Assembly (NCBI GenBank): GCA_002286715.1
Contig: NSJX01000062.1
Coordinates: 1 to 64,000 of the forward strand
Source: Dentipellis sp. KUC8613
Lineage: Eukaryota; Basidiomycota; Agaricomycetes; Russulales; Hericiaceae
Reading direction: 5' to 3'
DNA: 64,000 bases
Within the stretch, counting starts at the first letter, position 1, and every line of letters starts with the position of its first letter. A program made the translations under genes and the position numbers. Under the pieces are notes generated by a model, which saw only the letters and a list, made by a program, of their open reading frames with translations, did no database searches and was not told where the DNA came from. Shown one piece after another: positions 54,759-64,000 of this stretch.

Positions 54759-56225
54759 ATGCCTCGTGCTCTCAACACCGATGTCCTACGCTACATGACC
54801 ATCTTCCTTGACAATCGCGACATCTTTTGCCTATCTATAACCCATCGTGCCGCGTACGAGGCATTGTTGCCGCTTACATGGTCGAATTTAGCCTTCACGG
54901 AATGCTATCAGTCTTTGAGGTGTTGTCGCTCGCTGATGGAACACAAGGACCACCGCATACGTTTTATCCGCAGGATATTCATATCATACTCGTGCATAGT
55001 CGCCTCTGATACACAAAGCCCTAGGACGCTCATGTACTACCTGTGCGAGCTTCTTCGTCTTGCTGTCAACCTCCACACTGTAACTGTTCGGCACCTGAAA
55101 ACCATCGGGTTCAACCAGCCTGCTCGGAAGACTCTCGAAGCCCTCGCATGCCTCCGCCAATTATCTACTATGAGCCTCAGCGTCTTATCTAGGACTACCT
55201 ATCATGTTCTATCTCGCTTCCAAACCAACTGTCTTCGCAGCATCGAACTTGAACTGGACCCGAATCTGACGGATATCACAGATTTTCTCCGCCCATTCCA
55301 AGACACGCTGGAAGAGATCAGTCTGAGCGCATGGCCCACACGATATGTGACACATTTCGCGCCAATCTGTTTCTATCTAGTCATCAATAACGATGATGTG
55401 TGGCCGCACGTCCATACCCTGGGATTAAGGGGAATATCTGTCCTATCGCCTTCAACGCTGGTCCATGCCTTCCCCCAAGTCCAGTCTCTGTGCGTATACA
55501 ATGAGAGACGGGATTCAGTCACCGGCAGGCGGCCGTGCGCATGGCCCTCACTCACTTCGGTGGAAGCCGGCACGCTCGGTGCCTTGGACGAGCTTGTGGA
55601 TTGGGAGCGCACTGGGCATATCGACCGTCTCGATTTGTCTGCGTCCAGTGTTCACAATCGTGAACGGATGGAAAAGATGCCTTGGGGTAGTGCCATGGAA
55701 ATTCCGCACCTGGAACGTGTTCTCGGATGGACATCCCCGCGTTCATTTTCCATTGCGCTAGCGGCCCCCATGCCCTCTTCGTTTTTCGACACGCTCAAAA
55801 TAGCTGCACCCCAGCTTGGCCATCTCGGAATATACTACTGCGAGCGACAGCATAGCGCTTCCGAAAGTAGTGAACACTTCGGGGATAAGGTCCGTGTTCC
55901 TCAATCAGACTGTAGCATGCTTGCCTCATGCCGCTTATTGAAGGAACTTGGCGACCTGCTGCCGCTCGGCATGGAAGAACTCCCCATAACTTCTTTGCGT
56001 CTTCATTTACATGTCGGTGATCGCCTTCAGACACGTATCAAGAACATTATCTTACAAAGGCTCCTTCCTAAACTCCCTCGCGTCGAGTACGTGCACTATA
56101 TATCTCAATCTGATGAAGAAGATACGGCGTGGAGGGTTATCCGAAGTGCTGAAGGGTCCGTCCAGCTGGCAGATGTTCCCGACGACCAGCAATACGTTCT
56201 CAAACGGCGCGGAGGGTTTTCATGA
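54759..56225 (+). CDS. F-box-like protein, divergent member
   Basis: Single-exon protein of 488 residues. The N-terminus (ALNTDVLRYMTIFLDNRDIF, then LSITHRAAYEALLPLTWSNL) has the spacing of an F-box-like domain with the HRAAYE...LW type of ending common in basidiomycete F-box proteins. The rest is Leu-rich (LHTVTVRHLKTIGF, VHTLGLRGISVLSP, LGHLGIYYCERQ). It lacks the ATFVP and CPNL...THLGV signatures of the other six copies, so it belongs to a different subfamily. The ATG at 54759 was chosen over the GTG at 54747. Confidence 0.7.
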   Translation: MPRALNTDVLRYMTIFLDNRDIFCLSITHRAAYEALLPLTWSNLAFTECYQSLRCCRSLMEHKDHRIRFIRRIFISYSCIVASDTQSPRTLMYYLCELLRLAVNLHTVTVRHLKTIGFNQPARKTLEALACLRQLSTMSLSVLSRTTYHVLSRFQTNCLRSIELELDPNLTDITDFLRPFQDTLEEISLSAWPTRYVTHFAPICFYLVINNDDVWPHVHTLGLRGISVLSPSTLVHAFPQVQSLCVYNERRDSVTGRRPCAWPSLTSVEAGTLGALDELVDWERTGHIDRLDLSASSVHNRERMEKMPWGSAMEIPHLERVLGWTSPRSFSIALAAPMPSSFFDTLKIAAPQLGHLGIYYCERQHSASESSEHFGDKVRVPQSDCSMLASCRLLKELGDLLPLGMEELPITSLRLHLHVGDRLQTRIKNIILQRLLPKLPRVEYVHYISQSDEEDTAWRVIRSAEGSVQLADVPDDQQYVLKRRGGFS

Positions 56226-57153
56226 GGGCGACTTGAAGTACTCTAACTCTTCCGGCTACAATCTTCACTCATCTCATGTTCTTCCGAATCGGTGCATATG
56301 CGGGCGACTTCTTTGGTGATGACTACGGACGTGCTCGATACCCTTGCTGTCGCTCCTGCTTGGTATCACAGAATGCGAAGCCGCATTTGGACTTGTTATG
56401 ACAGCACCTCCTCAGTCTCCTTGATCCGACTCTAGCGCAGCACTAATGCTTTGACTCCTCTGCTGCAACCCTGCGAACTTCCTTATCAAACTTTTCTCAT
56501 CTTAATCATGCATCAACGTCCGGAGATCTCGTGTAAATCCCGCGTCAATTAGCAATGTCCTCCGAGTTCCACATGTAAGTGTTCGATCACTTTCCACTTA
56601 TGGTCCTTTCCTGACTCGTGCTTTGTTTAGAACAAGGAATGTCGCGCCACTAGTGTCGGGCCTGACGGCACACGTGTAGCGTTTGGTGGGTAAGTTGGAC
56701 GTGCATGGCGGCACAATCAGGGAAAAATGATATGAGCGTCGGATCTTAAGGTATTACAATCCCTGATGGTATGCCCATTTTCAGAACAGAAGTCTCAGTT
56801 TGTGATCATCATAGATTAGGCCATCCGTTGAACAATTACCGCCGGCGGCCAGGCCAGCGGTGTGGTGATGGCTGCGTATCCTCGAGGGCATGAGGCGGGG
56901 CGATCAGTAACCAAAGAAGTCGGCCGTGTGCTTTGATCAGGCCCGAGCACATGCTGCGGGCCAACGCAAATCTGGATAAATTATAAGAGACCACTTGAAG
57001 TACTGCCGTCGTGTCCACATATTGCGTTGTTACCCACCCCTCCTCTCTACGCTCGCTCGCCTGCTGTTGTTGTCGTCGCCGCTGCCAGGAAGGTCTCATA
57101 CCACCAATCGCGCCAGTTATCGCCCCATTTACCCACATCATCCGTCATCAGCA
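56226..57153. other. Intergenic F-box to zinc-finger gene
   Basis: Short possible spliced frame around 56551-56780 (SVGPDGTRVAFGG) without a convincing start; not called. The right end is pyrimidine-rich. Confidence 0.4.
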
Positions 57154-57780
57154 ATGTCGTACATCATCTGGCGAGTTGTGTCTTCCGCGCCGAAAAGGTT
57201 ATCGTGCTCGCCTGGTTCATCTTCACCGCGCAGCAAGTCTGACTCCGTATCAAGACCAGGCGAGCGACAGTCGACGAAAGCTGTTACCGGTGCTTGCAAT
57301 GTTCGGATTGGCGATGATGCTCGGCTTCCGGAACCGAAGGCCTCTGCGGAGGACAGCACCGACGTTGTCCTACCTAGCTTCCGCGACCTTCTTCGCCAAA
57401 TAGGGGAGGCCCCAGCGTTCGCGGATGACCCAGCCGAAGTCACGATCCACGGGAGTGGAGCGATCCGAGCGTGTCCTTTCGCTGAGAGCCCAGAGACGGG
57501 AAGCTTTCCGGAGCAGCGAGAACCCCTCGTCGGCGACGCTCCCGACGTCCGGGATGACGAAGAAGAGACGTACACGGACCAGCAGGGCAAGGTGTTCAAG
57601 AGGTGCCCGACGTGCGACCAGCAGGTCCGAATATATAACTTGCGTCGCCATCAGAGGACACATCTGCCGCGGGGGTTTACGTGCACGATATGCAGCAGGA
57701 CGTACCGGCGAGAAGATAGACTGCTACACCATCGGAAGACGAAGCATCATTCGATGGTGCCGTACGATCAGGGCTCGTAG
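57154..57780 (+). CDS. C2H2 zinc-finger protein
   Basis: Single-exon protein of 208 residues, probably a nuclear DNA-binding regulator. The N-terminal two thirds is Ser/Pro/Asp-rich and probably disordered, with an acidic stretch (DAPDVRDDEEETYTDQQG). Two fingers lie at the C-terminus: CPTCDQQVRIYNLRRHQRTH (C-X2-C-X12-H-X3-H) and CTICSRTYRREDRLLHHRK, whose last ligands are in HHRKTKHH with a longer spacing. The protein stops soon after. The ATG at 57154 is the first in a frame open from 56995. The target is unknown. Confidence 0.75.
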   Translation: MSYIIWRVVSSAPKRLSCSPGSSSPRSKSDSVSRPGERQSTKAVTGACNVRIGDDARLPEPKASAEDSTDVVLPSFRDLLRQIGEAPAFADDPAEVTIHGSGAIRACPFAESPETGSFPEQREPLVGDAPDVRDDEEETYTDQQGKVFKRCPTCDQQVRIYNLRRHQRTHLPRGFTCTICSRTYRREDRLLHHRKTKHHSMVPYDQGS

Positions 57781-58224
57781 CTGTCGCTTGAGCTGCTAGC
57801 ATTGGCCGTATATGGGGTGGATCCACGATCGTTGAAGGGCTTCGTTGGTTTTGTCGCGAGGATGGACCTGTTGTTGTATACCAGTTCGTTATACCCTGTG
57901 ATGTTCTTGACGCTTTCGACGTTGACGTTCAAAAAAAAATGAATACAAAGATCGAGAAACTATTTCATCGCCTCCTTTGGAGAACATACAAACATTCGAT
58001 CGGCGATCGTACATGCCCTTGCGCGTCAGGCGGGGCGACCCCACAACACGCGAGCCGGCGACTCCTGAGCGTTCCTCGAAAGCCCGGATCTAGGCTCCTA
58101 TCCTTCCTCAACACCCTCCGTTACTCGTACATACCGGCACCCGTCTTTTCAAAACGCACCCTCCCTTCAGTATGTTCTTCTTCGTGAACCCGCGAGCGAC
58201 CACGAGAAACCGATAGCTGCTCTA
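57781..58224. other. Intergenic between convergent genes
   Basis: 3' flanks only. An A-run occurs at about 57931. Nothing else was recognised. Confidence 0.45.
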
Positions 58225-59433
58225 TCAGGAAGACGATAGACCGCTTCCGTCGGCATCCTTGAGCCGACACTGAGGAGACGAAGCCGTTGGTAGAGCTCGA
58301 GGTGCCACATCTATGAGAGGACGCTCCAAATCGCCCTTGGTCGAGGAATTCAGCCACTTGATAACGACGGGTATCGTCCGCTGATTCGCGAGATTTCCAG
58401 TGCGCTCTAGATACTCAGCGAGTCCGTTTGATGCGCATTCGCCGGTAGCGAATACACCCAGATGAGTGACTGTTGGAGGAAGGGATACCGGCGGAAACAG
58501 TTGGCTCCAGGACTCGCATATGATTATGAGGTGGACGAGCTTCGGGCAGTACTCCCCGAAGAAGTCGAAATAGACCTGTATATTTTCCTGCGTGCTGAAC
58601 CGCTGCGCGTTGAGCTGGATGGTCCTAAGATGAGGCCCTTGCACGCTGAGAAAGTCTTCTACTCCGAGATAAGGCGGGTTCTGGAGGAGAATGTGGACGT
58701 GCTGGAGCGACGGGATGGGATGGAGTGGCTCCTGGTGCTGCGAAAGCGGCAAGTCGAGCGACAGGAAAGTCAGATTGTTCTGCTTCGGGATGTCCTGAAG
58801 AGAATAACTTTGTTTCCTGGGGCGGGGGTGTCGGAGAATATATAGATGGGCGAGGCGAGGGCAGCGGGTTAAGAGCGCAACGCAGTCGTCCCGCGAGATG
58901 AATGGCGAATACAAGCTGCATTTTCGCAAACTGTGCCCGCAGTTCACGACCAGAGCTTGCATGTATGAGTTGAGATCGGCCAGTTCGGAAGGGAAGCTGT
59001 GACCGCAGATGATTTCGAGGTCGGGGAGGTATGTGAAGATGGAGATGAGGTTGGCTGATGCCTGTTTCGACGACAGCACGAATGGCGACCAACGAAAGAG
59101 GTCCAAGCGGCGCACCCGGGGCCTGCGGATCGGCAGGTCCGCGGAAGCGAAACGAGCGAGAGCGTCGCATAGAGATTGTAGGCTCTTGTCGCTTCCGGCT
59201 GCTACAGCTTGGTATAACAGCGGCGTCGCAAGCTCATGCCAAGACTTGCAAACGAGAGCCAGAGACCATTTGGTGGAAAGCGACGCGATTAGGTCCTTCT
59301 GAATTGTTCCGTCGTGAGGAAGGGGTGCACCAGCGACATCAAACGGGTCGCCTGCGTCGGCGTCGAAGGCGTGTGGAACGAAGGTGGCGTGTTCGAAGAT
59401 TGTGAGCCATATTTCTGGCGGTGCTGTGGACAT
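58225..59433 (-). CDS. F-box-like protein (cluster member 1)
   Basis: Probable SCF adaptor of about 402 residues in one exon on the minus strand. It begins MSTAPPEIWLTIFEHATFVP, the same F-box core as the two plus-strand genes to the right, then DAGDPFDVAGAPLP, VCKSWHELATPLLYQAV and RVRRLDLFRWSPF. The family block is LRTIQLNAQRF...YCPKLVHLIIICES...LPPTVTHLGVFA. The ATG at 59433 was preferred: the frame extends further upstream but only to a TTG, and 59433 gives an N-terminus aligned with the paralogues. The last 30 residues are Ser/Pro-rich and variable. Confidence 0.83.
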   Translation of the reverse strand: MSTAPPEIWLTIFEHATFVPHAFDADAGDPFDVAGAPLPHDGTIQKDLIASLSTKWSLALVCKSWHELATPLLYQAVAAGSDKSLQSLCDALARFASADLPIRRPRVRRLDLFRWSPFVLSSKQASANLISIFTYLPDLEIICGHSFPSELADLNSYMQALVVNCGHSLRKCSLYSPFISRDDCVALLTRCPRLAHLYILRHPRPRKQSYSLQDIPKQNNLTFLSLDLPLSQHQEPLHPIPSLQHVHILLQNPPYLGVEDFLSVQGPHLRTIQLNAQRFSTQENIQVYFDFFGEYCPKLVHLIIICESWSQLFPPVSLPPTVTHLGVFATGECASNGLAEYLERTGNLANQRTIPVVIKWLNSSTKGDLERPLIDVAPRALPTASSPQCRLKDADGSGLSSS

Positions 59434-59985
59434 AGCGGGCTTCCTTTCGAATACGTGGTCAGAAACGATATGACGGAGGACATGAAAGGCATATACCTTC
59501 ACTGGATGGGGTTGCGTTGGTGAACATGGCGAACCCAAGCATGGTGTAAGTATTGTCGCGGCGAAGGTCGGGCCTCGTGCGGTACTGGCAGGACCTCACT
59601 AGCCGAGCTCCTCAACGGCCGACCGACGACATTCGGGGAAAGGTCATTCAGATCATATCGAGAAGCCGGCGACTATATCATTGAGTAACTTTTGGGGTAC
59701 ATGTGACTCTATGTAAGAGGCACCTTGTCGCACGTTATCAGTTGTAACCTGTCATGGGTAAAGCAACGACGAGAGTTGCCGTCATTGTGGTGATCAACTA
59801 GGCGAAAGAGGCACAAGAGAGGCACTTTTAGACATACGGATCTGATGGGCCTCTTGCTCTCTCGACGAGATGTATAAAAGTTCATCCCAGCGCCGGTTCG
59901 CCATTCCGAGTCCCATTACGCCAGCCCGCTTCAACAGACCATCAGCATCGTTCCCATCGACAGCGTCCCTCACGACCATTGCGAT
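59434..59985. other. Intergenic, divergent promoters
   Basis: This stretch holds the upstream DNA of an F-box gene and of a small hypothetical gene. TATAAAAG at 59873-59880 is described with that gene. Confidence 0.45.
59873..59880 (+). promoter_or_regulatory. TATA box before the small basic-protein frame
   Basis: TATAAAAG, 106 nt before the ATG at 59986. The spacing matches the other TATA boxes of this window. Confidence 0.5.
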
Positions 59986-60552
59986 ATGGACGAGGGTCCT
60001 ATGTCCGATACACGACTGCCACAGAAGCGAACTGCGAGAACTGCTCTTCACCTGCGAAGGTCCGCACGGATTCAACGCTCGAGGGGCGCAGGCTCAGACA
60101 ATGTCGGAGTGCGCAGTCGAAAGCTAGTCCAGCCTCGAAAACGCCACACGACATCTACAGTTGAGCAGCTGACCCTCGAGCAGGTTCGTCCGAGGCAGGA
60201 GCCCTCAACCAGGCATTCTCGAAGGAGATTCGTCGACCCAACATTGTCACACGGTGGCGTGGTGAGACGAAACCCGGAACGTACAGCGAAAACTCTGGCG
60301 CATGAGGCAGGTCTCGCTCATAATCCAGGTAGCTCAGTCCAGGGGAGACTACCGGAGTCAGATATCAACCAATCCAAGACCCAAGAAGATATGGGAGGAG
60401 AGAGCGATGAGATAGGGCCCTCGCTCGGGAATGGGCCCTCGCACGTAGCTTTACCGCAGCGTCCTGGTGTCGCCGAGCGCCGCGCAGCCAGTGGCGCTCG
60501 ACATTCTGGGATGCGTATACAATCCTGGGAGTTGAGATGGTTATTGGGCTAG
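59986..60552 (+). CDS. Small basic hypothetical protein
   Basis: Uninterrupted frame of 188 residues, not recognised. The first half is Arg-rich (PQKRTARTALHLRRSARIQR, PRKRHTTS, RHSRRRF) and the second half is Gly/Ser/Glu-rich. A TATA box sits at a sensible distance, and pyrimidine-rich DNA precedes the ATG. It could be a nuclear or nucleic-acid-binding lineage-specific protein or a chance frame. Neither domain nor homologue was recognised. Confidence 0.4.
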   Translation: MDEGPMSDTRLPQKRTARTALHLRRSARIQRSRGAGSDNVGVRSRKLVQPRKRHTTSTVEQLTLEQVRPRQEPSTRHSRRRFVDPTLSHGGVVRRNPERTAKTLAHEAGLAHNPGSSVQGRLPESDINQSKTQEDMGGESDEIGPSLGNGPSHVALPQRPGVAERRAASGARHSGMRIQSWELRWLLG

Positions 60553-61239
60553 CAATGATACACTTGGAGATGACAGCGAGAGCCGGGGAAATGACGATGT
60601 CAGGCTGTATGACCTGAGCTGTTTATCGATTTCAGGACATAAGTGAGCTGCTCGTAAAAGACTGGAAGCGATGAGTATGGGAAAGCGAGAGCGACTGGAT
60701 GATAGATGGCTCGCATGGGGGACGTACGCTTTTTCCTTTGAATTTTATCTAGATCCACCTGTCTCTGTTGATCTTCTTTCCCCACTTGATTGAAACTTCG
60801 TTGAACTTCTTCTTTCTGAACCACAATATAATGTCGAGACGAAAAAAGATGATATCGATGCATAGAGGTGAGAGTACTAGGGTCCCAAAAAAAAAACTAT
60901 CCTTCCCAGCGTGACGCCACGCGACGACGGGTGGCTTTGCAGGTGATCGGGGTCCTGCCACCCGCCTAATACTGCGATTTCCCCGAGTCGTTGTGGTACC
61001 GTCAATTCGCAAATTTCTTGTCACTGTTCTGTGGAAAAGGGTCCTTGAGCCCGCACACAAAAGAGATCGTGTGTATGATTTCAGAAGCAGTGCATGAGGA
61101 CCCCAGGGGCCAGCCCAGTGCAGACGGCTGACTGAGCTCGAGTCTGCTGGCTTGAACGGGTCCACTCAACCAATAAAAACAAGTAAGTACGTCCGGTACC
61201 CTCAATTTTGTTTTTCTCTGACGTTCTACATAATAGAAA
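60553..61239. other. Intergenic before F-box cluster member 2
   Basis: AT-richer DNA with an A-run (10 nt) near 60888. Short minus-strand frames (60749-61165) have no motif. Confidence 0.45.
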
Positions 61240-62670
61240 ATGAACGTGGCTTCCGACATTCTTCAACGAACACCACCCGAGCTATGGCTATCTATCTTCG
61301 AGCACGCCACCTTTGTCCCACACGCCTTCGACACCGACGTGGCAGATCCTTTCGATGTCCCCGGAGCTCCCATCCCTTTCGACACACAGATTGAGGACAA
61401 CCTGAGGTCGTCGTTTGCTACGAAGCGATCACTCGTCCTGGTTTGCAAGTTATGGCACGATCTCGCGATGCCCCTGCTCTACCAAGCTGTTGCAGCTCGA
61501 GATAACCACAGCCTGAAGTCTCTCCGCGACACTCTAACACAATACGAGAACAATTCCACTGCACAACGCAATCATAAGATCCAAGTCCGCCGTCTTGACC
61601 TCTCCAGCTGGCCAGCGGACGAACGCGAGGTCACGCCGGACTTGCCCATTGGCCTTTTTGCTCACCTTCCCCATCTCGAGATCTTTTGCATATGGGACCA
61701 CGATCGTCCTGCCGGCTCTGCCACTAACAATCCACGCCGCAGATACTTCACCATCTACGAGGTGTACTCCATCATCCACGATCTCCTCGACAGCCCCGCG
61801 TGCAAGGCGTCTCTGCGTAAATGCATCCTCAGCTCGCCTTCTGTCTATATGAACTCGTACAACGCACTGGCCACGGAGTGCAGGCAGCTCTCGTGCCTCC
61901 TTTCACCATCGCACGCCCGGGGTGTTGCTCCTGAGACTCAGATCATCCCGGATAGCCAGTTCTTGACCGCTCTGTCTATAGATTCGGTATGCGAAGGCGG
62001 GCCCGTGGGCGCCGACATGCAACCCTGGAGTCGGCCGCTTGCATCGCTTCGGAATGTACACATCACGCTCTTCTCGCTCTCAAACGGGCGCAAGGTTGGC
62101 ATGGAGGCTTTCTTCCGCATCCAAGGTGCCCACCTTCGAACTGTCCAGCTAGACATGCGATATTGTGCAACGTCAGATTGCGTAGAGTTTTACCTAGGCA
62201 TCCTTGCCACATATTGTCCCAACCTCACCTACCTGATCTTCATCCGCGAATCCCGGCAAGAACTGTGGCCGCCTGGGGCCTTCCCCCCTACAGTCACCCA
62301 CCTCGGCGTATACACTAATACTCAAGTTCCTCCGCGGGGCCTTAGTGACCATCTCGAACTTATGCACAAACTCGCCGCTCGCGGAGGCAAGGTGCCAGGC
62401 GTCGTCCGTAGGCTGAACGCCTTGACTGAGGAGGAATGGAAGTACCTGTGCCGCGATGCCGATAGGCACGCTCTATATCTGTCCATGCCGCTACCGCCTC
62501 ATTGCCGCCTGGAAGACGCGGGTGGGAAGGACGTTCTGTCCCTGTTACGGGAGTCTCCAGTGATCCTCGAGCCGGCTTCTTCACAGGGTACACCCGCACC
62601 CAAGCCTTTGACTCTGCTTCGACGCATCAGTCGGCGCCTTCCCTTTTTTCACCATTCACCGACTGCTTGA
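61240..62670 (+). CDS. F-box-like protein (cluster member 2)
   Basis: Probable SCF adaptor of 476 residues in one exon. F-box core: QRTPPELWLSIFEHATFVPH, then DTDVADPFDVPGAPIPFDTQ, LVLVCKLWHDLAMPLLYQAV and VRRLDLSSWP. The family block is LRTVQLDMRY...YCPNLTYLIFIRES...FPPTVTHLGVYT. A Ser/Pro-rich tail ends RRISRRLPFFHHSPTA. It is very close to the next gene (63128 onward) and to the minus-strand gene at 58225-59433, indicating recent local duplication, one copy inverted. Confidence 0.85.
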   Translation: MNVASDILQRTPPELWLSIFEHATFVPHAFDTDVADPFDVPGAPIPFDTQIEDNLRSSFATKRSLVLVCKLWHDLAMPLLYQAVAARDNHSLKSLRDTLTQYENNSTAQRNHKIQVRRLDLSSWPADEREVTPDLPIGLFAHLPHLEIFCIWDHDRPAGSATNNPRRRYFTIYEVYSIIHDLLDSPACKASLRKCILSSPSVYMNSYNALATECRQLSCLLSPSHARGVAPETQIIPDSQFLTALSIDSVCEGGPVGADMQPWSRPLASLRNVHITLFSLSNGRKVGMEAFFRIQGAHLRTVQLDMRYCATSDCVEFYLGILATYCPNLTYLIFIRESRQELWPPGAFPPTVTHLGVYTNTQVPPRGLSDHLELMHKLAARGGKVPGVVRRLNALTEEEWKYLCRDADRHALYLSMPLPPHCRLEDAGGKDVLSLLRESPVILEPASSQGTPAPKPLTLLRRISRRLPFFHHSPTA

Positions 62671-63127
62671 CCGATCACTTGAAACTGGCTTGCGCGCGCA
62701 ATTCATGGAGGGTGCGCAGAGGACGCTAGTGTAAGGGTCCTGGTAGCTTTTGTACAGATTTTGAGTCAGACTCTGCGACATAATTGAGCGTCGCACATGG
62801 GTTCGGTAGCAGATCGATACCGTGAATTATCTGTTAGACGTCTCAGATAGCGATGTAATTACTCGACGTAGAACATTTGTAGTTTTGTTCATATCCGGTC
62901 ACGAAGAATTGAAGTCGAATACGCCGCGGAGAGTGCTGTTGGACCCCCGGCACCATTTGCCTCCATCATCATCATCATGTTCAAGTTCGCCCTCCGTCCG
63001 AATCCATCGTCTGTTCGACCACGACAGCGTTTGCCTCTGATTCACGTCGGAAGGAATTAGGGGACACAAAGGTGCGTATATACTCTCACTTCCGCTTCCG
63101 CTACCTAGACATGCCCAAAAATAGATA
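62671..63127. other. Intergenic between tandem F-box genes
   Basis: Contains a short CAT microsatellite near 62966-62980. Promoter of the last gene; nothing else. Confidence 0.45.
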
Positions 63128-64000
63128 ATGCAACCAACTTCAGGTGTTCTCCAGCGGACGCCACCAGAGATATGGCTTTCAATCTTCGAATGTGCTACAT
63201 TCGTCCCGCATGCCTTCGATACTGATGTAACGGATCCATTCGATGTCCACGGCTCGCCTACACCTTTCGACCATTCTGTCGAAAGAAGGTTACAGGCCTC
63301 ACTCTCCACAAAGCGGTCCCTCGTCCTCGTTTGCAAGCTCTGGCACGACCTTGCGACGCCTCTGCTCTATCAAGCTGTCACAGCCAGAGATAACGTCAGC
63401 CTCCGATCTCTCAACAATGCTATTTCAGGGCATTCGAGTGCATCTAGGAAGCTTCGAGTCCGCCGCCTCGACCTTCTCCGCTGGCCGAGAAATCAAACAC
63501 CGCTCGCGTCCGACGTTTTGTCCGAGCTCCTCCACCAACTACCCAGTGTCGAGATACTGTGTTTGGCAACATATCCGTACTTCACGACCATCGATTCGGA
63601 CGGATGTGATCTTACCAGGGCGTTCGATGCAGCGGAAGCGGAATCTCTACTCGAAGCGCTGCTCGCCGCCCCGGTACGCACGACTCTTCGCAAATGCATC
63701 ATCGGCCCGTCCTTCATCCACGTGAAGCAGAGCAACGCACTGCTCTCGCACTGCACGCGGCTTTCCTGCCTCTTCGTGTTCTCGCACATCAGGTACCCAT
63801 TTCGCGAGGGGCAAGTCATTCCTGCGCGTCTGCCCTTGACCTGCTTATCTGTCGAGTGCGAAGACACGCCATCGGCCATGGCCTCCGGCGTGTGGCACCA
63901 GATGCAGCCGCATCCGTCGCTTCAGCATGTCCACATCTTGCTGCGCTCGATCGTGCGTATTTACCACGAGAGCACGGAAACATTCCTCCGCACCCAGGGC
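63128..64000 (+). CDS. F-box-like protein (cluster member 3), 3' end outside window
   Basis: The frame is open from the ATG at 63128 to the last base (291 codons) with no stop. It begins MQPTSGVLQRTPPEIWLSIF, then ECATFVPHAFDTDVTDPFDV, LVLVCKLWHDLATPLLYQAV and VRRLDLLRWP. It tracks cluster member 2 through HVHILLRSI...ESTETFLRTQG, the point where the conserved LRTVQL block would follow. A probable SCF adaptor; about 170 further residues are expected beyond the window, judged from member 2. Confidence 0.85.
   Translation, partial: MQPTSGVLQRTPPEIWLSIFECATFVPHAFDTDVTDPFDVHGSPTPFDHSVERRLQASLSTKRSLVLVCKLWHDLATPLLYQAVTARDNVSLRSLNNAISGHSSASRKLRVRRLDLLRWPRNQTPLASDVLSELLHQLPSVEILCLATYPYFTTIDSDGCDLTRAFDAAEAESLLEALLAAPVRTTLRKCIIGPSFIHVKQSNALLSHCTRLSCLFVFSHIRYPFREGQVIPARLPLTCLSVECEDTPSAMASGVWHQMQPHPSLQHVHILLRSIVRIYHESTETFLRTQG

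Noticed and set aside
56551..56780. Possible short spliced gene reading SVGPDGTRVAFGG
   Set aside because: No in-frame start codon could be joined to this segment in phase.

Overview
The window is a piece of filamentous basidiomycete nuclear DNA, most likely from an Agaricomycete (mushroom or polypore class). The evidence is: many introns of about 45-90 nt with GT...AG ends, GC-rich coding exons, one gene every 1.5-2 kb on both strands, and families restricted to or expanded in that class (F-box-like proteins, DUF6699, DUF6593, a seven-helix membrane family, PL14-like lyases). No bacterial, viral, CRISPR, rRNA or convincing tRNA feature was seen. Most models were assembled by hand from reading-frame continuity across splice sites, so exon edges are predictions.

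Left part (0-20 kb): a 5'-truncated F-box-like gene; the base-excision repair enzyme NTH1; a SAM methyltransferase (minus strand); a secreted PL14-like lyase; the ER syntaxin UFE1; RNA polymerase I subunit RPA34; an SLC41/MgtE magnesium transporter divergent from the SAGA subunit ADA3; the bifunctional thiamine gene THI20; and a second copy of the methyltransferase (plus strand) carrying a 50-residue histidine-rich insertion.

Middle part (20-45 kb): a Pro/Gly-rich DUF6699 protein; a secreted aspartic protease followed by a decayed copy of its 3' end; a second DUF6699 gene divergent from a CCDC124 homologue with micro-exons; a 903-residue cysteine-rich type I membrane protein; a PP2C phosphatase; a second F-box-like gene; a DUF6593 gene; a seven-helix membrane protein; and calcipressin.

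Right part (45-64 kb): a proline iminopeptidase; an F-box-like gene; ALG2; a SnoaL/NTF2-fold protein; a second PL14-like lyase; another F-box-like gene; a short C2H2 zinc-finger protein; and a cluster of three closely related F-box-like genes, the last running off the window end.

The housekeeping genes (NTH1, UFE1, RPA34, ADA3, THI20, CCDC124, RCN1, ALG2) act in unrelated processes and form no pathway cluster. What stands out is repeated dispersal of paralogues inside 64 kb: seven F-box-like genes, two methyltransferases, two PL14-like lyases and two DUF6699 genes. The most unusual item is the histidine-rich methyltransferase, whose plain paralogue lies 14 kb away and shares both intron positions. 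Both copies have a perfect inverted repeat about 205 nt before the start codon.
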